Shown: one piece after another, positions 47,276 through 62,200 of the stretch
Numbering within the stretch: the first letter of the stretch is position 1
Layout: each line of letters begins with the position of its first letter
From: Anagrus nilaparvatae
Lineage: Eukaryota > Arthropoda > Insecta > Hymenoptera > Mymaridae
Assembly: GCA_022575985.1 (NCBI GenBank)
Contig: JAKSXM010000007.1
Span: 71,547,001 to 71,611,000, forward strand
Reading direction: 5' to 3'
DNA length: 64,000 nt
The notes under the pieces: generated by a model
Told to the model about the DNA's origin: nothing
Database searches by the model: none
The model's input: the letters and a program-made list of their open reading frames with translations, nothing else
Translations under genes and position numbers: made by a program

Positions 47276-47985
47276 TAGTAGCGGAGCCCATACGATGTAG
47301 GGTGATTTTTAGACTAACCAAAGATAATTGCAAATGCACCGAACTACTTATGTAAGGATGCCCACTGAGTCATATGTTAAGAGCCTTTGCGTACCTAAAT
47401 AGCCTAGGCTGGTTAGCTGAAAATCACCTAGGTGAAAATTTTACTAACCGGATGAAAATTTAGGATATCCTTAAATACACCCCCCAGAAGCTAATTCCAA
47501 ATCGGTTTGTAAAAAAACCGGTGCTGCCCTGAACGGGGGGGGGGGGGGTAAAAAATTTTTGACCCAAGGTGAAAAAATTGTAACCACAAAGGACTTTGGC
47601 TAATGAATGTACATGCCAAATGTAGCATATGTGCCAAATTGTATCTTTGGGAAATGGTGCATTGCCTAGTTACAAGGGTTAAAAGTTTGGGTCAAAAATT
47701 TTTTAAACCGCCCCCGTTCAGGTCAGCACCGGTTTTTTTACAAACCGATTTGGAATTAGCTTCTGAGGGGTGTATTTAAGGATATCCTAAATTTTCATCC
47801 GGTTAGTAAAATTTTCACCTAGGTGATTTTCAGCTAACCAGCCTAGCTCGGCCTAGGCTATTTAGGTACGCAAAGGCTCTTAACATATGACTCAGTGGGC
47901 ATCCTTACATAAGTAGTCTGGTCCATTTGCAATTATCTTTGGTTAGTCAAAAAATCACCCTACATCGTATGGGCTCCGCTACTAT
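47276..47985. mobile_element. Palindrome C, ~260-bp arms
   Basis: The ends are TAGTAGCGGAGCCCATACGA and its complement. The arms include CACCTAGGTGA and GGATATCC, and are almost identical out to 47540 and back from 47705. A G13 run in the left arm pairs with a shorter C run in the right arm. Confidence 0.9.
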
Positions 47986-49270
47986 AAGGTTTAAGGAAAA
48001 TTTTAAGCCTGGTTAGAATATTTTTCATTAATAGGCATTTGAGAAATCGGCTTTTGAAAAAAAACAGTCTATCTTAGCGATTTCTCGCGCATGCGCTACT
48101 CAAAAAAAAATTTTGACCCCAGAATCAGATAGCCAGGGAAATTTCCTATCCGGACTTAATAGGAAAAAATTTTTCATGCTAATGTGAGTTTTTTACAGCA
48201 ATAATAAAAAAAATTATGACTCACTTTTCTTACATTTTTTACGGCAGTCAAAAACACTAAAATGGCTGCCAAAAATCGAGATTTCGCTCTGGGAGGCTAA
48301 AAATTGGGCTGGTTACTTATTTTTGATATTACTTTCAGAAAAAAACACGTTGGGGCAGTTTTGAATACCCGACCATACAAATCGCACTCACTTCATTTAA
48401 ATTTACCCATAATTATATAAAATAATAAAATATAATTTGATGATGTGATGATTTGCTGCATAAATTTAGGCGTTTTAAAAAGTTTTCAATGTAAATTATT
48501 TATCTAAATTTTTTTTGGCTTAAGTTTTAACTATATATCATTTTAACTATATTATATAAAAATATAATTTAATTATTAAACAATTATTTAAAAGATCTAA
48601 AAATATAATATTACATCTGGTAATCAATTTTAAATTTGTAAATAATTTATAAAAAGAATATTAATTTATTGTTAATATTTTAATACCCTCCCATATTATG
48701 ACATTATATTTTTTTTATATTAAAAAAAAAAGAGTCCAAAATCATCGAAGTCTTGGTCGAGTATTCGTTCTGCAAAAAACGATCAAAAAATTGTAAAATT
48801 TTTTTAATATATGTACTCAAAGAGATGTTGGCGACGAAGATTGCTTATATCTGAATATTTATACACCAAAAATTCCACCAAACAATAAGGAACAAGAGGA
48901 GAATTATCCTGTTATGATTTAGATCCATGGTGGTGGCTGGGTTACTGGATCGAGGGATTCAGAATCTTAAAGACCTAAATTTCTTTTAGATCATAATGTT
49001 ACCCTTGTTACGTTTAATTATAGGTACGTTAAATTATTATTAAGCATAATAAAATTTTGTTCCTTTAAAATTTTTTTTTGAACTTGAAATTATTCATATA
49101 CGATTTTTTTTATTGGAAATGTGTGCTTTTTAACATGATCATGAGTCTAACATTAGCACTTTATCTTAAAAAAAGTACTTTGGCGAATTATTTTTTTGTT
49201 TTTTTAGATTAGGGCCACTTGGATTTTTAAGTACCGAAGATCAAATAATTCTAGGCAATTATGGTTTTAA

Positions 49271-49456
<186 letters not shown>

Positions 49457-49674
49457 TAGAAAATAAAAAATTTTGGTAGGATTATTTCATAGGGGGATTT
49501 CTCAAAGTGGAACAGCTAATCTGATATGAGCAGTTGCCAGACCTGGACAAGCAAAACAAAAAGCACATCGAGTAGCTCAATTTTTGAATTGTCCTAACAA
49601 GGTTCAAAAAACTTTTGGATTGTTTAAAAACTAAAGATTCTAAAGAAATAATTGCTGTTGGTCGAGAATTTCAG

Positions 49675-52104
49675 GTAAATCTCGAGGTAAATTATAAAAA
49701 CTTTTTTTTTCATTTTAACATACTGGAAAAGCTGTTCGTAGGAAAAGCTGCAGCTGTAAAAAATTTTTTTTATTTCCAATTGTATATATGTATATGGGCG
49801 ATTATTTCTCAACCCGTCCACCCCCCTCTGTCCGAAAATGGCGGCAACTTAAAAAGATTTTGGTTTTCTCAAATTGACTGGAAAAGGTTCTAATTTTTTA
49901 CTGGCCTTTTCAACTCTGTAAATCTACTGTGCCCATTTTAGGCACTGAGCGGCGGCAGGTCAACATTTTAAAAACAGAAAAATTGAAATAAAAGTTGATT
50001 AACGGTAAGTTTTTTGAAATATTTTTCTCTTAAAAGTAATTTATTAAAACAAAATAAGCACAACAAATTATTGTTAAAACTAAACTTTATTAAAACGAAT
50101 ATAATTACACGTCGGTAGAATTCTCTTAATTAACTGTATTCACCCATTTTCACTCCACTATAAAATGTTAATAAATACTAGAATCAGGGATAAAAAATTT
50201 AAAAAAAGTCTTTTCTTATGTTTTTGTAATTTTCCTTATTTAAGAGGTAGTTTTTCTGCCCGATAATTAGCTCTAATTTTTCAAATCAAGCAAGCCTAAT
50301 ACTTTGGTAAACAATCTTGAAAAAATGGCATTAATTTGATCGATTTAGCTTCAGTTCCAAAAGTTTGCAAAAATAATCCTAAAAGGAGTAGTTTTTGCTG
50401 ATTTAAGGGGTTTTCCTTATTTTTCAGCGACTTATTAGTATGTCTTCAGATAAAGTGATTCGTGGATCCTTAAATTTTTACTTTCGTTTCGCTTTAACAT
50501 TCAAGACAATTTTTCGAAATTCAAGCAAAATTTAAACAGAGTAACCTGACTGGGTGTTTATTTAAATTTAAAATTGAATATATAAAATTATTTTCTAAAA
50601 AAATTTGCTCATTTTTGTCCACAACATCCATCAATAAAAGATGACAACACAATATAATTTATTTAAAACTGAATTTTTTTTATGACTGACTGACTTTTAA
50701 GAATTTAAAATTGCACTTGTTTATTAAATAAAAGTCCAGTAGCTTCAAGTATTGACAGGTATTGTAAAATATTTTTTTTTTCAAGCAACTCCGGTGGTCA
50801 AATAGTACTTTCATAAATATTTTTTATTATCATATAAATATGCCTTTTCTGGATATACTAAAAATTTTTTTCATTTCTTTGATCATATTCTACGAAATAT
50901 TTCCTTATTATTTATGATTTATGAAGACTGACAGAAAAATATTGTATATTTTATTTTTTTATTATAAGCAAAAACACAACCACATCAAAAATTAATTTTG
51001 TAAAAAAATTGTATGATACTGCAAAAAAATTGTAAAATTAGACCCTAGTGTATAAAAATTCATTGATATGTAAAAAAAAATCATCATCATTTGTACTGCA
51101 AACTACATTAATATAAATCACCTGTAACATAATACGACAATAATTTGGTATTAAAAATTGTAAAATTTCAATAAACACCCAAAAAAAGAAAAAAAATTGT
51201 AAAAAGCGTTACTAAACTAATTTTATAATATGGTCATGCTTAATAATAAAAAAAAAAGTCGAAACCACCAAACGAGACCAAAAAAATATTCTTCCTGTTT
51301 TATTTGTATAAATACAGAGAGAAATAAAATTTTCAAATTTTTAATCTTCCGTTTTTAATAGAAAAAAAAAGTATATCAATCTTTTATTAAATAAAAAAAA
51401 AAGGAAATTTGTCAAAAAAAAAGTAAAAGACTCCCTTGATGACAATTCATCCCCTGATGTTATACTTTAGATTTAGGTTTCTTCTTCCTATTCAGACCAA
51501 AAAAATAGGTAATATCTATTGATTTTTTTTAATAAAAATTTTTATAATATATGATACAGTTTCTTTTTTTGTTATTTAATTTTTTTTCTCTGTATTGCAT
51601 CAATAATAGTGCACCTATAATACAGCGCAGCTGACAAAATTATACAACAACAAAGATAATTTAAAAAAAAAACTTTTGTCAATTATTATATTTTGTTAAA
51701 AGATATGTTCCAGCCCACATACATTGAATTTATTGTTAAATTCGTTTTTATTTTATTTTTGAATAGACGTGTGGCTCGTGCGGTATATTATATAAAAATT
51801 TATTCTTTTATTTATTTTCTTTTTTTTTTCCTAACGCCCACTAGGTGGAAAAAATGGAGGTGTGTATACTTTTGAAATCGATATATGGCTACTGCAAATG
51901 AACTTTTATAAAAGCTTTTTCTTTGCTTGGATAATACACTTTGTTATGGATTTATTAATTGAAAACAAAATTAGCCTTGATAATGAAGACTGAAAGTCTT
52001 CGAAACGTGAGAAATTTATTGCAAAAATAAAAAGGAAAAAAATTGTTAGCTCAAAAATCAAGTATTTTTATTTAATATTAAAAATTTTTAATTCATTTAC
52101 AATT
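49675..52104. other. AT-rich DNA after pseudogene exon 4
   Basis: This would correspond to intron 4 and beyond of the third esterase. No exon 5 similarity (FDYCPVIPF) was found. Apart from the hammerhead-like motif near the end, I see nothing definable. Confidence 0.5.
51979..52012 (+). ncRNA. Hammerhead-ribozyme-like motif, probably decayed retroelement remnant
   Basis: The layout ATAATGA - AAGACT loop AGTCTT - CGAAACG resembles the hammerhead core (CUGANGA, stem II, GAAA), as found in Penelope-like elements and other insect repeats. The first strand is imperfect and no clear stems I and III were seen. An A-rich stretch follows. Confidence 0.3.
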
Positions 52105-54142
52105 TAAAAAACGCTGCCAAGTGATTGGCACTATGATTCCTCATTAACAATAGCAAAATATTTATAATGGTCTATTTTATCTAATAAAAATTATAATTTG
52201 AGATATCAGTATTTCATAAAAAAAAAGTTAAATACCGTATTTTATAAGAAAAAAAATGTTGCTGTGATTTAATGTTTTTTATTTAACAAATTTTTAGAAA
52301 AAAATTTTCAATAAACTAGGTATTACACTTAAAAAAAAAACAATATTACAGATTTTTTAATTTTTTTGTTTTATTAATATTCAGAAAAAAATTTTGAAAA
52401 AATCCAGTATCAGATCCAAAAAATTGCTATGAATAAGCTTTCTAAAACTAGTACTCTCATAGAAATTAATTAGGTACTACGTCTGAACAAAAAAAAAATT
52501 TGGTATTCTTTGTATTTTTTTGTGAAAAAAATTTTGGGAAAAATTAATTATCAGATTTGAGATATAAAAACCATACTTTCAAATATAAGTACTTTTATGG
52601 AAATAAATGAGATATTACACCTAAATTAAAAAAAAAAAAAGTATTTTGAAATCTCTTGATGAAAAAATTTTTGAAAAAAAAATTAGATCTTAATTCCATA
52701 ATGGTTGTTAAATACCACCGATTGCAAAATTTTCAAATATTAGTACTTTCATGGAATTAAAGGAAGTATTACACTAAAAAAAAAAAAATATATTACAGAT
52801 TTTTTAATTTTTTTGATTTTTTAATTTTGAGAAAAAAATTTTGAAAAAATTAAGTTTCAGGTCCAAAAAATTACTATAAACGATATTTCTAAAACTAGTA
52901 CTGTCATAGAAATCAATTAGGTACTACATCCAAAAATAAAAAAAAATTAAGTTTTTTTTTGTATTTTTTGGTGAAAAAAATTTTGAGAAAAGAATTTAAA
53001 AAAAATTAGTTATCAGATTCGAGATATCGAGTAAAAATCGTACTTTCAAATATAAGTACTTTCATGGAAATAAATTAGGTATTACATCCAAATTAAAAAA
53101 AAAAAAAATAGTTTGAGATTTTTTGATGAAAAAATTTTGGAAAAAAAAATTAGGTCTTAATTCCAAAATAAAATTTATTAGAAATTATTTGTGAAATATC
53201 ACCGGTTACAATATTTTCAGATATTCGTACTTTCATAGAAAAAAATTAAGTATTACGTCCTAAAATAAAAAAAATTTTGGCATTTTTTGTATTTTTTGGC
53301 AACAAAAATTTTGAGAAAAAAATTTTAAAAAAATTAAGTATCAGGTCCAAAAAATTGCTATAAACGATATTTCTAAAACTAGTACTTCCACAGAAATAAA
53401 TTAAGTACTGCCTCCGTAAAGAAAAAAAAAATTGGTATTTTTTGTATTTTTTGGTGAAAAAAATTTTGAGAAAAAAATTTTCAAAAATAAATTATAAGAT
53501 TTGAGATATAGAGTAAAAACGATACTTCTAGATATCAGTACTTTTATGGAAAAAAATGAGGTACTACATCCAAAAAGAAAAAAAAATATAGTGTTTTTTT
53601 AATTTTTTTATGTAAAAAGTTTTGAAAAAAAAAAATTTCGAAAAATTACGTATCAGATGGAGAAATCCTTTACAAACGATAATTTTAGATATTCGTACTT
53701 TCATAGGAAAAAATTAAGTATTACGTCCTAAAATAAAAAAAATTTTGGCGTTTTTTGTATTTTTTGGCGACAAAAATTTTGAGAAAAAAATTTTGAAAAA
53801 ATTAAGTATCAGGTCCAAAAAAAATGCTATAAACGATATTTCTAAAACTAGTACTTCCACAGAAATAAATTAAGTACTGCGTCCGTAAAGAAAAAAAAAA
53901 TTGGTATTTTTTGTATTTTTTGGTGAAAAAAATTTTGAGAAAAAAATTTTCAAAAAATTAGTTATCAGATTCGAGATATCGAGTAAAAATCGTACTTTCA
54001 AATATAAGTACTTTCGTGGAAATAAATGAGGTATTACATCCAAATTAAAAAAAAAAAAAAGTAGTTTGAGATTTTTTGATGAAAAAATTTTTGAAAAAAA
54101 AATTAGGTCTTAATTCCATAATGGTTGTGAAATTTCACCGGT

Positions 54143-54204
<62 letters not shown>

Positions 54205-54319
54205 GACTTTTTTTAAAAACCGGTTTTTTAGCTTCCTGAGGTCCCAAAACGTGCTTATATGCCAAAAAATCAAAAATCAAAATTTCATCTATCACAAAGG
54301 TTCCTCTATGAGGAACCAA
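52105..54319 (-). mobile_element. Arm of the same family, right copy, inverted, with higher-order repeats
   Basis: This is the reverse complement of the 45.2-kb copy but longer (2.2 kb). The phrase ATCAGGTCCAAAAAATTGCT or a close variant recurs at about 52403, 52853, 53336 and 53803. This gives a higher-order period of 450-480 bp made of three related ~155-bp subunits. A (CA)n tract is at 54144-54203 and the outer end is GAGGAACCAA at 54310-54319. Confidence 0.82.
54144..54203 (+). repeat. Microsatellite (CA)n
   Basis: This tract of about 25 CA units sits at the position equivalent to the GT tract of the left copy. Confidence 0.98.
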
Positions 54320-57300
54320 AAATTTTATTACTTTAAATGCTGAACGAAAAAGTTAGTAATTAAGATGGAATTACTAAAAAGTTAGTAATGAGCTCTCTGA
54401 ATTATTTCATTTAACTTATTTTTTATTCTGTTCATTCGGATCTTTGATAAAATTGAAAATCCGAATTAACTTTTCATTAGATCAATGGCGTGAAACCGTT
54501 ATCCTGAAAATTTAAAAATGTCAAATTGAATATTCATAGTTTTTATGTTTGGGTTGCAAGAGTAACTCCAAATTTTTTTTTTGACTCCATGTGGATTCAA
54601 ATAAAAAATTTTTTAGCCGAGATTTTGGCTCTATTTAGAAAACAGAAAGGAATTTATTTATAAAATTAATTTAAAAAAATTGATTTTTTGAACTGACCAT
54701 TTTCCTTATTGAATGATTTTTTTACAAATTTATAACTCATACACTGAAAATACGTTTTTCTTCTTAATATATTCGGAATTATAAAAAAGACTCCAAGCAT
54801 ACAAAATTTTTCTATAATTTATGCTATAAAAAAACTATTATTTTAAAAATTCCTAATGAAAATATCAAGGATCGATCTTAACAGTTCATGGCTACTTGTG
54901 AAAAAAATTTTAAATATTAAGATGTCTTGAAGGCAATGTTAAAAAATAGTATATTACCACCCATAATAAGAAAAATAAAGAATGGCTCAAATCGCATGTA
55001 AATTACCTTCCGAGGTGAAGCCGAGAATAGTAAACTGCGGTTTGGGGCATTATTTTTTTATGACCAAGGGTCGTATACGATTTTTCTGCGCCAGTAGCAA
55101 GAAATTGGCTTTCATAGCCACTGTCTACAAAAAGTTATTTTTTATTGAATTTTTTAAAAATGGCATTGACACTTAGTTTCTTTTTATCTGGAATTTGTGA
55201 TAAAATTTATTTTGCAAGTGAAAGATTTCTGAAGATTATATATAAGGAAGACAATTAAAATATACAGTAGAAACGTTCCCCCACAAATCTTCCCCCCCCC
55301 CCCCACCCCTTCCCCCAGTCGTTTATCAAAAGATATGAAATAAAAAATAAAACTAAAAATAAAACTTAAATTATTTATTCAAGTTTAAAGCAGAAAACAT
55401 TGAAAAAAATAATATAAAAAAATTATTCCAAAAGAATATAAAATCTTTATTTTCAGTGGAAAATTTTTAATTAAGGCAGACAGGAAGTTTGCTCCGACTT
55501 TGATTTACATATTTCCAGCAAATTATTGCTCTATCGTCAATTTTTAAACATTTTTTTATTGTATTTTTTGTCTTTTGATATATTTGACATAATTTGTAAA
55601 AATTTTTGTATTAAGACATTAAGTTTTATGATTTCTAATCAATGATATTCATTCATTATTTTATGAACAAAAAAAACAATTTCATCAATCAAATGTTGCT
55701 TTTTAAAATTTATGTATATAAAACAAACAAATATCATTTGTTTTCAGCATACCTTTTAGTACAATTGTCAAAAAAAAAAATAATTTAATAAAAGGAAGTA
55801 ATATTATATTAATCCTAATTGATTTTAAAAATAAAATTTAAAAAATTGACCATATTAGAGCTAAATAAACACTTGCCCAATAAATAAAGTAAAGGATATA
55901 TTAATATTATTTTCTTTTCAAAAAATCATTTCAACCATAAAATATATTACAAGAATTGGTCAGTAAAAAAAAAATTTTAAATCGTTTTCCTATTTAATTT
56001 CGATTAGTATTAAATTCAATAATAATATAATGTACCGGATCTATGTATGGTTTTCTTTTTATAAAGTGACAAATAAGGGAATACCCGCAGAGAGAGTTTA
56101 TAATAGAGAAAAGTTAAATGGTAAAAACATCATATAAAAAAAAAATTTAGAGTCTATCACCTGAAAAAAAGGTATAATTCTTTGTTTAGCTATTATAGTG
56201 ATCGCGTGCGCTATTGAGTAAATTACACATTTATAAGGCGCGAGCGGTAGCGGTTTTTAAAGAACAGCATCTGCCCATTGACAATAGTTATGGGCGTGAA
56301 ATATATCGACAAATATCTCTTGGAAGGTGCTATATATTAAATAAGACTAAATATATATCATTTGCTGACAAATTCTGATTTTGTAATATGTTTAATACTT
56401 ATTTACCTTTAAAAAGTCCAGGTGCATGCTTAGCTTTTATTTTAATGTAAAAATTTTATGTATGTTTATACGTGGAATATGTCCGTTTACTTTTTTTTTT
56501 CTATTTATTTCTGGTTAATTCGACAAGATTGATGCGAGTTTTTGAAAAGAATTTTAAGAAAAATTGTTATACTCTATTATAAAATTAGTTATCATACAAT
56601 ATGTGTTATGAATAGAAAATAAGAAAAAAAAAAAATAATTTTAGTTTGTTATTGAGGAACCACCAAAGAAAGTCAAGCAATAACGTAACTTGGTTATATT
56701 TTTCTGAATGCCTCGAAAAGTTCAATAGCCATCTAAGAAGATGCAATTGAAAATTTATACTTACATTTTGGTACCCCTCAGAGGCTACGCCAGTGAAACT
56801 CAGTTCACGATGATATGGTCACTGACTAAGACACTGAAATAAAATCCCCCTGAACTTAAAAGCACCTGACTGAATTTACATGTTTGGAGTCATAATTTCA
56901 GTCTTAGACGTGCAGCCTTCATAGGGATAGGATAAAAAACCCTATTCATTTTTTTTATGTTCCTTACAGGGTTCTTGCGTATCTTGCGTTTTTGCCTCTT
57001 TGTGACAGTTTTTGAAATTCCGCAGTTTTTCCGCAGTCCATTAATTCTGGCCTCTTCATCTTCCAAGGTTGTTCACTAATCAATTTTTCGAAAAGGCCCA
57101 AATTTCGTAGACAAAATCGCCTTCTAACTTGAGTTTTTAGGCATCACGAATATCCTGAAAATTTCATAAACCATTTTTCAGGTTATAACCAGTTAATCTG
57201 TTGGTAGTTTTTTTTTGTGGTTTATTTTTTAAAAAATCCTAAAAATTATAATTGAGAGCAGTTGAAATATTATTTAGTAAAGACAATTTGATCAGTAAAA

Positions 57301-58861
57301 TTTATCACTGAATTAGAATCTGGCATATATTTTTCAAAACCGAAAAAAGTCCAACACATAACTCTCAAAATTTAATTGGGGCATCTACAAGTAGCATAAC
57401 TTCGGGTAGTCTATATAAATATTTTTGAAAAGTTTTTAAAGTGTTTCTTTCAGTGCCTAGAGTTTTGGCCCCAAAAAATAGTAAAGATGGAAAGAAAATA
57501 CATTTTTTTTTTAAATAGAGAAAAATTTAAAAAATAAAAAATTTAAAATTTAAAAAAGAACTTATCAATAAATTAGAATTTCGTAAAAATTCGTCCTACT
57601 GCAACTTTTACTTCAAGCTTTTTAATAAAATCTATGTGTCTACAAAAGTTAAGAAACACCAAAAAAGCTTGATGATTTAAAATTTAGACATTTTGAAACT
57701 TGAAAACTCGGGAATTACAGAAATATCAATTTTCGTAAGTTTGAACCCCTGTCTAAAATGTAGACCAAATCTGAGGATATAATTTGGAAAACAGTTTGAT
57801 TATAACGTAAAGTTTAAAACTTTACTGTATATTTTTTAATTTTTATATAGTAGCAAATTCAATTAAAAATGCCAGCGGTTTTCCCATTTCTCTACGTAGT
57901 ATTCGTAATTAAAAAATAATCAATATAATCAGCATTCATCATATTAAAAAAAAAATTCACAAACAAAAGCAGCTAAATACTGTACTCAATTATATATGAT
58001 AATTATAATCGTATTCATGATGAGTAAAAAAATATAAAAAAAAAGCTAACAGGAAATTGAGGGTTGAAATAAATAATTATTAGCGTATCACGTTGTCTAT
58101 CGATATTGTATAAACGTGTAGCTCGTCTTTTCTAACAAAGATCGATGGCTTTTAATTAAATGCTCAAAGTGTATAAATACCCCCTTTTTTATAACACACA
58201 GGGTGGTTTTTTTATACTAAACAAGCTATAATGTATTTATAATATAAAATTTTTAAAAAAATCCGAACTTTATTTACATACAATATAAAAAGAAAAAAAA
58301 TGGGAAAAGAATAAAAAAAGAATTAACAAGAGCAGGGTATTAAAAAGCATCAGACACCCCGTTTGGTATGAGATTGCATATTTTATCCTAGCGTTAAAAT
58401 CTTCCTTTTTTATTATTTTTTAAGTCATCATTATTGTAATAGGCGTAAACGCCTTTTTTTTAAAATATTAAATACGTCATTTTAAATCTTATTTTGTATA
58501 ATAAATTGATTTGTCTTCATTAAGTAGTTTATATAGGATATTTTTTTTAAATTAAAAAATCTGGGGTTTCACTAATAGAAAAGTTAAATAAAAATTAAGA
58601 TTTTTAGGATTTTTCTCGCAAATAAAGTTATGTTTGAAATAAATGGAAAGATTCTTAATTAATATAAAACTAAGTAAAAATATAATCCTGGAACAAAAAT
58701 TTTGAGAAATTAATATTTGTTTCTAGCGACGTTATCTGTTTTATTGGGATGTAAAAATTTGTATTATTAAGCATCCACTGATCCAATTTCGAACTTTGAT
58801 TATTTATTTTTGGTCAGGATGCAAGACGAATTTTATCAATTAAACGAAACTAATAAGGATA

Positions 58862-58974
58862 ATAGGATAAATTTTTTTTATCGGTCTTTACGGGCTGGTA
58901 TTATTATTCATAGATACAAATTCATGAATAATAATACCAGCCCGTATAGACCGATAAATAAAATTTATCCTATA
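58862..58974. repeat. Near-perfect hairpin, 50-bp arms, 12-base loop
   Basis: The left arm 58862-58911 and right arm 58924-58974 complement each other with very few mismatches (for example ACGGGCTGGTATTATTATTC). It stands alone in otherwise featureless DNA. Confidence 0.9.
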
Positions 58975-59095
58975 CCTATTTCAAATATCATCGGGTGATG
59001 AAATAATAATTAATTTAATAAAGATAATTTATAATGATTTTTAAGTGTTACCAATTTTAATAACAGCATCAAACTAACAGTTTTAAATATTGTAC

Positions 59096-59293
59096 TACAC
59101 GCAAAAAAAAGAGTAGTAAAATTATAACCTCAACGAATTTTATAACCACAAATTATAATAAATATTGGTAAATATAATAAAAAAATAAGTAAATTTTACT
59201 AAAAATTTATACTGACTTTAACTACACTAAACTTACAATTAGTAAACAAAGTCGTTATTTTAGTTATATTTACTAATTTTTTATATGCGTGTA
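59096..59293. mobile_element. Small MITE with TACACGCA ends
   Basis: The ends TACACGCA and TGCGTGTA extend as imperfect inverted repeats of about 25 bp (containing AGTA blocks), with TA outermost. It is 198 bp and non-coding. Confidence 0.6.
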
Positions 59294-62200
59294 CCTATAA
59301 AATAACAGTTCAATAATGAAACCAAAAAAGAGAATAGATTAAAACTCCAAAAAGCTAAAATAAGTAAATTATATAAGAAATATCAAATTTCGTGAAACTT
59401 TTTTTAAGATAAGTAGTATATAATTCAAAAATTTTATTTCCATAAGTGTTGCTTATATATAATATAAATTACATTTCTTTTATGAGAAAACCATGCGCCA
59501 TCTAGATTTTGAACCAAAAATTTTCTGTACCTTATTATTCAGAATTTTAATTGTATTAATTTTAAGAGGCATAGGTTACAGTGAATAAATAGATGCAAGT
59601 TTCAGTGAATAAAATTTGAACAAAAACCACACTAATGTGCGTTTATATTTGATTTACGACAGCACACGCGCATTTACTTATGCATAAAATCGCATGTACA
59701 CATATTAAACTACTATAGGTATCATTTAAATCGCATTACTACTTTTTCTATTATTAAAAACCATATACACTGATAATCCTTATACACACACACGTGGTAA
59801 AAATTACAATTTTTTATATTCATGAATTAAATTTAATGTGTGTAATAATAATCAAAAAAGATAAATTTATTTTGAATCAATGAGAAAAAAAAAATTTTAA
59901 TTTAACATCATGTAATCTTACATACATAGCATCTTTTCATATGTAAATATGTGGGTTGCATAAAACTTATAACTGCCATCACCATTTAATATATTATAAA
60001 CCACATATCACACATCAATTGTTGTAGGTACGAAACCCAAAAAAAAAAAAAATAAGCAACAAGCTAAAATTTTCAATATCAATGTCTAAAAAGGGCTTAA
60101 CTCACAGAACCCTAAATGTTTATATGACTTGACACTATCGTATATATGGAGAGAAAAAGAGGAGGGTTTTCCTTATGCTGTATATATAATATGACAAGTA
60201 TATTACGTCAGGGTGTTTTATATCAATTAGTTTGACGTCTCTCGGGGGCGGACTTTATATAGGCAAAGTCAACTCTATTATGTTTTATACTTGAATACGT
60301 ATATCGTTTGCTTCTAAATATATATAAATATATATATAATACCTTTAAGTTAAGATTTGATACTGTTTTATGTATGAGAACTAAAATCTCGGGTATTTGT
60401 GTCTGTACACGAGGGTGTAATAGTTGAAAATTATTTTCCTCGAGATTATTACTTTGAGAATATTTGGTTTATTATTAAAATTTGTTATTACTAATGTTGG
60501 GTTACTACTGAGTTGAGATATTAAAATTCATATTGCATTTTTTTTATGTATTAGATGTACACACTTTAATTTAATGTGGTATTTAATAGTTAGGGTATCA
60601 ATATTACTTATTTTTTGATGTTTTTATTAAGTCCTGAAGCTTAAAATAAATGTGAATTATTATTTTTTTTTTTCGAATGTCACGGTTTATAATTTTTTAA
60701 AATAAAACGCAGAATATCAGAGAAAAAGGCTAAACATCCGGTTAATCATGACACTGTCAATAATGAAATAAATCTTTTATTAAATTCAATTTTCAACACA
60801 AATATATTTTGCAAATTACAAAATATTTTTTTACATATTTTTTGTCAGGACAAAATTTTAGCAAATGTTAACAAAAAAATACCTACTTATAGAGCATGGA
60901 TATAACATTCGAAAAAATTAAATAAATGAGTTTCCAGAGATAGTTTCCAGAGATCTATTTAAATTATTTTTATGGATATAATATTCAAAAAAATTACCGT
61001 TTCAAGGCGATTTACGTATAGTCAAAACTCATAATCTTTATTATTTTTCAAAAATTAAATTTTTTTCTCTAGTAAATAAAGTATATTTATTTTTTACCAT
61101 TCCAACTAAATAAAAAAAGTTACTTCTATAATCTTTTTATTGGAAAAATTTACTATAAAGTTTACCAACTCAGTTTGATTCTAATTTATTAATCAGGACT
61201 GGATTACGCGATACCGATACCAACAAAAGTGATACCAAAAGTGATACCAATATCATTGGTATCACTGGTATAATTGGTATCACTATAAAATTTTATAATT
61301 TTCTTATTTTAACGTTAAATAAATGTTTTAATTAATAAAACAATCAAATATATACATAAATTAGAGGCTCCGCCCCTGCACCCTCCACGCGCCAACCCCC
61401 GTAAAGGGTAAAAAGTAATGTTATGTCCATTCACACCTGTCCAGAATGAAAATATAACTGAATCAAAATGCTAACAAGAACGGATTGTTTCTACTCAATA
61501 AAGATACTTTATACTTGACAAAATCACCTGGCAAAAAACTAGAACTGCTGCTCTTTTTAAGCAATTCTGAAAATCGTATTTTAGATGCATACCAATATAA
61601 AATCTATAAAATTTTAGGTTTTCAAACATAATTATACAATTGTTTTTTATATCAATACTGTCCTGTTTTATTCATGATTCCAGAAAAAATATAGCAATAA
61701 AACATTCAATTTTTTGATAAAATAGTTATAGACAAAGATTATTTTTAGGTCAGTAGCTTAATTTTACCCTGTCTCTTATTTACATGTAATTGGGTTATTA
61801 TTATGATATCAATCATCTCTAAACACTAAAACTTTTTTTTTTTGATATTTATATAATAGAAAAATATATTCTATTATCAAATAATAATCGATTTCATGAT
61901 CAAAGAAGTTTATAAAATGCTTAATTTATAAATTTCAATGATAGTAGGTGACAGTTTCCATTTTTTCATTCAAGGATCCAGGGAGTATTTCAAATATGAT
62001 TGTAAACTTTTTTTCGGATATAAAAACTACATAAAAATATTACAAAAAATTCTATTCCTCCCCCCCACCCCCCTGACCAAAATTTCTGGATACGTGTCTG
62101 CTTATGTTGATATATTTTTGAATGCTAAAAGAAAGGTTTTAAAAAAAATTTTGATTGCCTTACTTTTTTAAAATAAATGGCAGTTTTTACCCTTTTTCAC

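Larger units (their letters stand above)
46498..48212. mobile_element. Palindrome A, ~220-bp arms, hosting palindromes B and C in its loop
   Basis: The left arm (46498-46714) with TATTATTGCTGTAAAAAACT and CATGCGCGAGGAATCGC pairs with the right arm (47986-48212). The loop is filled by two further palindromes placed end to end. Confidence 0.85.
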
